Shown: positions 41,291 to 41,400 of the stretch, one piece after another
Layout of the letters: each line of letters starts with the position of its first letter
Numbering within the stretch: position 1 is the first letter of the stretch
Assembly: GCA_015066345.1 (NCBI GenBank)
Contig: SVOQ01000023.1
Location: 1 to 41,400 of the forward strand
Origin: Oscillospiraceae bacterium
GTDB taxonomy: Bacteria; Bacillota; Clostridia; Oscillospirales; Acutalibacteraceae
Length of the DNA stretch: 41,400 nucleotides
Direction of reading: 5' to 3'
Made by a program: the position numbers and the translations under genes
Notes under the pieces: model-generated
Told to the model about the DNA's origin: nothing
Databases searched by the model: none
What the model saw: only the letters and a program-made list of their open reading frames with translations

Positions 41291-41400
41291 AACCACGCGT
41301 TAGACGCGTGGTTCAGTTAAATTATATAGCTGAAACAATCCTAAAAAGAAAACTCCTTCGTGATATAATGGAGTTGCGGTCTGCCAACTGCAACAAAAAA
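41291..41400 (+). mobile_element. Possible left end of an IS200/IS605-type element (runs off the window)
   Basis: A perfect 10-bp inverted repeat (arms AACCACGCGT and ACGCGTGGTT, loop TAG, 41291-41313) is followed by an extended -10 (TGATATAAT, -10 at 41364-41369). A second hairpin, GTTGCGGT/ACTGCAAC, then ends the window. A subterminal hairpin ahead of a promoter is the layout of IS200/IS605 left ends. No transposase coding sequence is in the window, so this is tentative. Confidence 0.38.

Overview
The window reads as chromosome from a low-GC, Gram-positive, spore-forming anaerobe of the class Clostridia, most likely a gut or rumen relative of Ruminococcus/Oscillospiraceae. The evidence is an intact sporulation sigma factor K, a secreted protease ending in a type I dockerin, a ThrE-type split transporter, a DUF2975/HTH/DUF4173 membrane operon, tRNA genes with encoded CCA ends, and consensus TTGACA/TATAAT promoters. 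Shine-Dalgarno sites are often of the GAGGTGAT kind, and TTG starts are frequent. The genus is inference.

Layout. 1-3.5 kb: tRNA-Gly and tRNA-Cys, then four small orphan genes (two unknown cytosolic proteins, a membrane-anchored exported protein, a lipoprotein) and a YgjV-type membrane protein. Each has its own promoter. Two pairs of these genes share repeated upstream DNA, and an array of small hairpins sits in front of the first. 3.5-6.6 kb, minus strand: oxidoreductase, MFS transporter and patatin in one operon. 6.6-11.8 kb: an operon of nitroreductase, low-molecular-weight phosphatase, ZIP metal transporter, SfsA and GH38 alpha-mannosidase, facing a GH30 glycosidase. 13.2-16.6 kb: a two-component system with an 11-bp-periodic direct repeat upstream. 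16.6-18.4 kb: aquaporin, tRNA-Ser and sigK. 18.4-25.1 kb: envelope genes (polyprenyl-phosphate sugar transferase, IspD/TarI-type cytidylyltransferase, class A PBP), YqgF and the two-part ThrE transporter. 25.2-30.8 kb: one 1866-residue secreted subtilase with a long BspA-type leucine-rich region and a dockerin. 31.1-33.5 kb: iron-type alcohol dehydrogenase behind tyrS. 33.6-34.2 kb: a gene-free cluster of palindromic repeats. 34.3-35.8 kb: a phage-like replication pair (replisome organizer and DnaC-type loader) behind a LexA-box-like palindrome. 35.9-38.6 kb: the DUF2975/HTH/DUF4173 operon. 38.6-41.2 kb: FMN riboswitch with ribU, an acyl-carrier-like protein lacking the prosthetic-group serine, and proS. 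The window ends in what may be the left end of an IS200/IS605-type element.

Most genes are ordinary. The most unusual signal is non-coding. Several repeat families share one design: a constant short linker alternates with a short inverted repeat whose sequence differs from unit to unit while both arms stay complementary. The clearest case is 33629-33703, where four hairpins with different 3-4 bp arms share a GAA loop and are joined by ATATCGC-type linkers at an 18-bp period. Arrays at 247-443, 1738-1838, 30822-30945 and 33704-34185 follow the same logic. Other points to check are the Ser-to-Glu ACP-like protein, the SOS-like box on the replication pair, the 11-bp operator of the two-component system, and the subtilase-LRR-dockerin protein.
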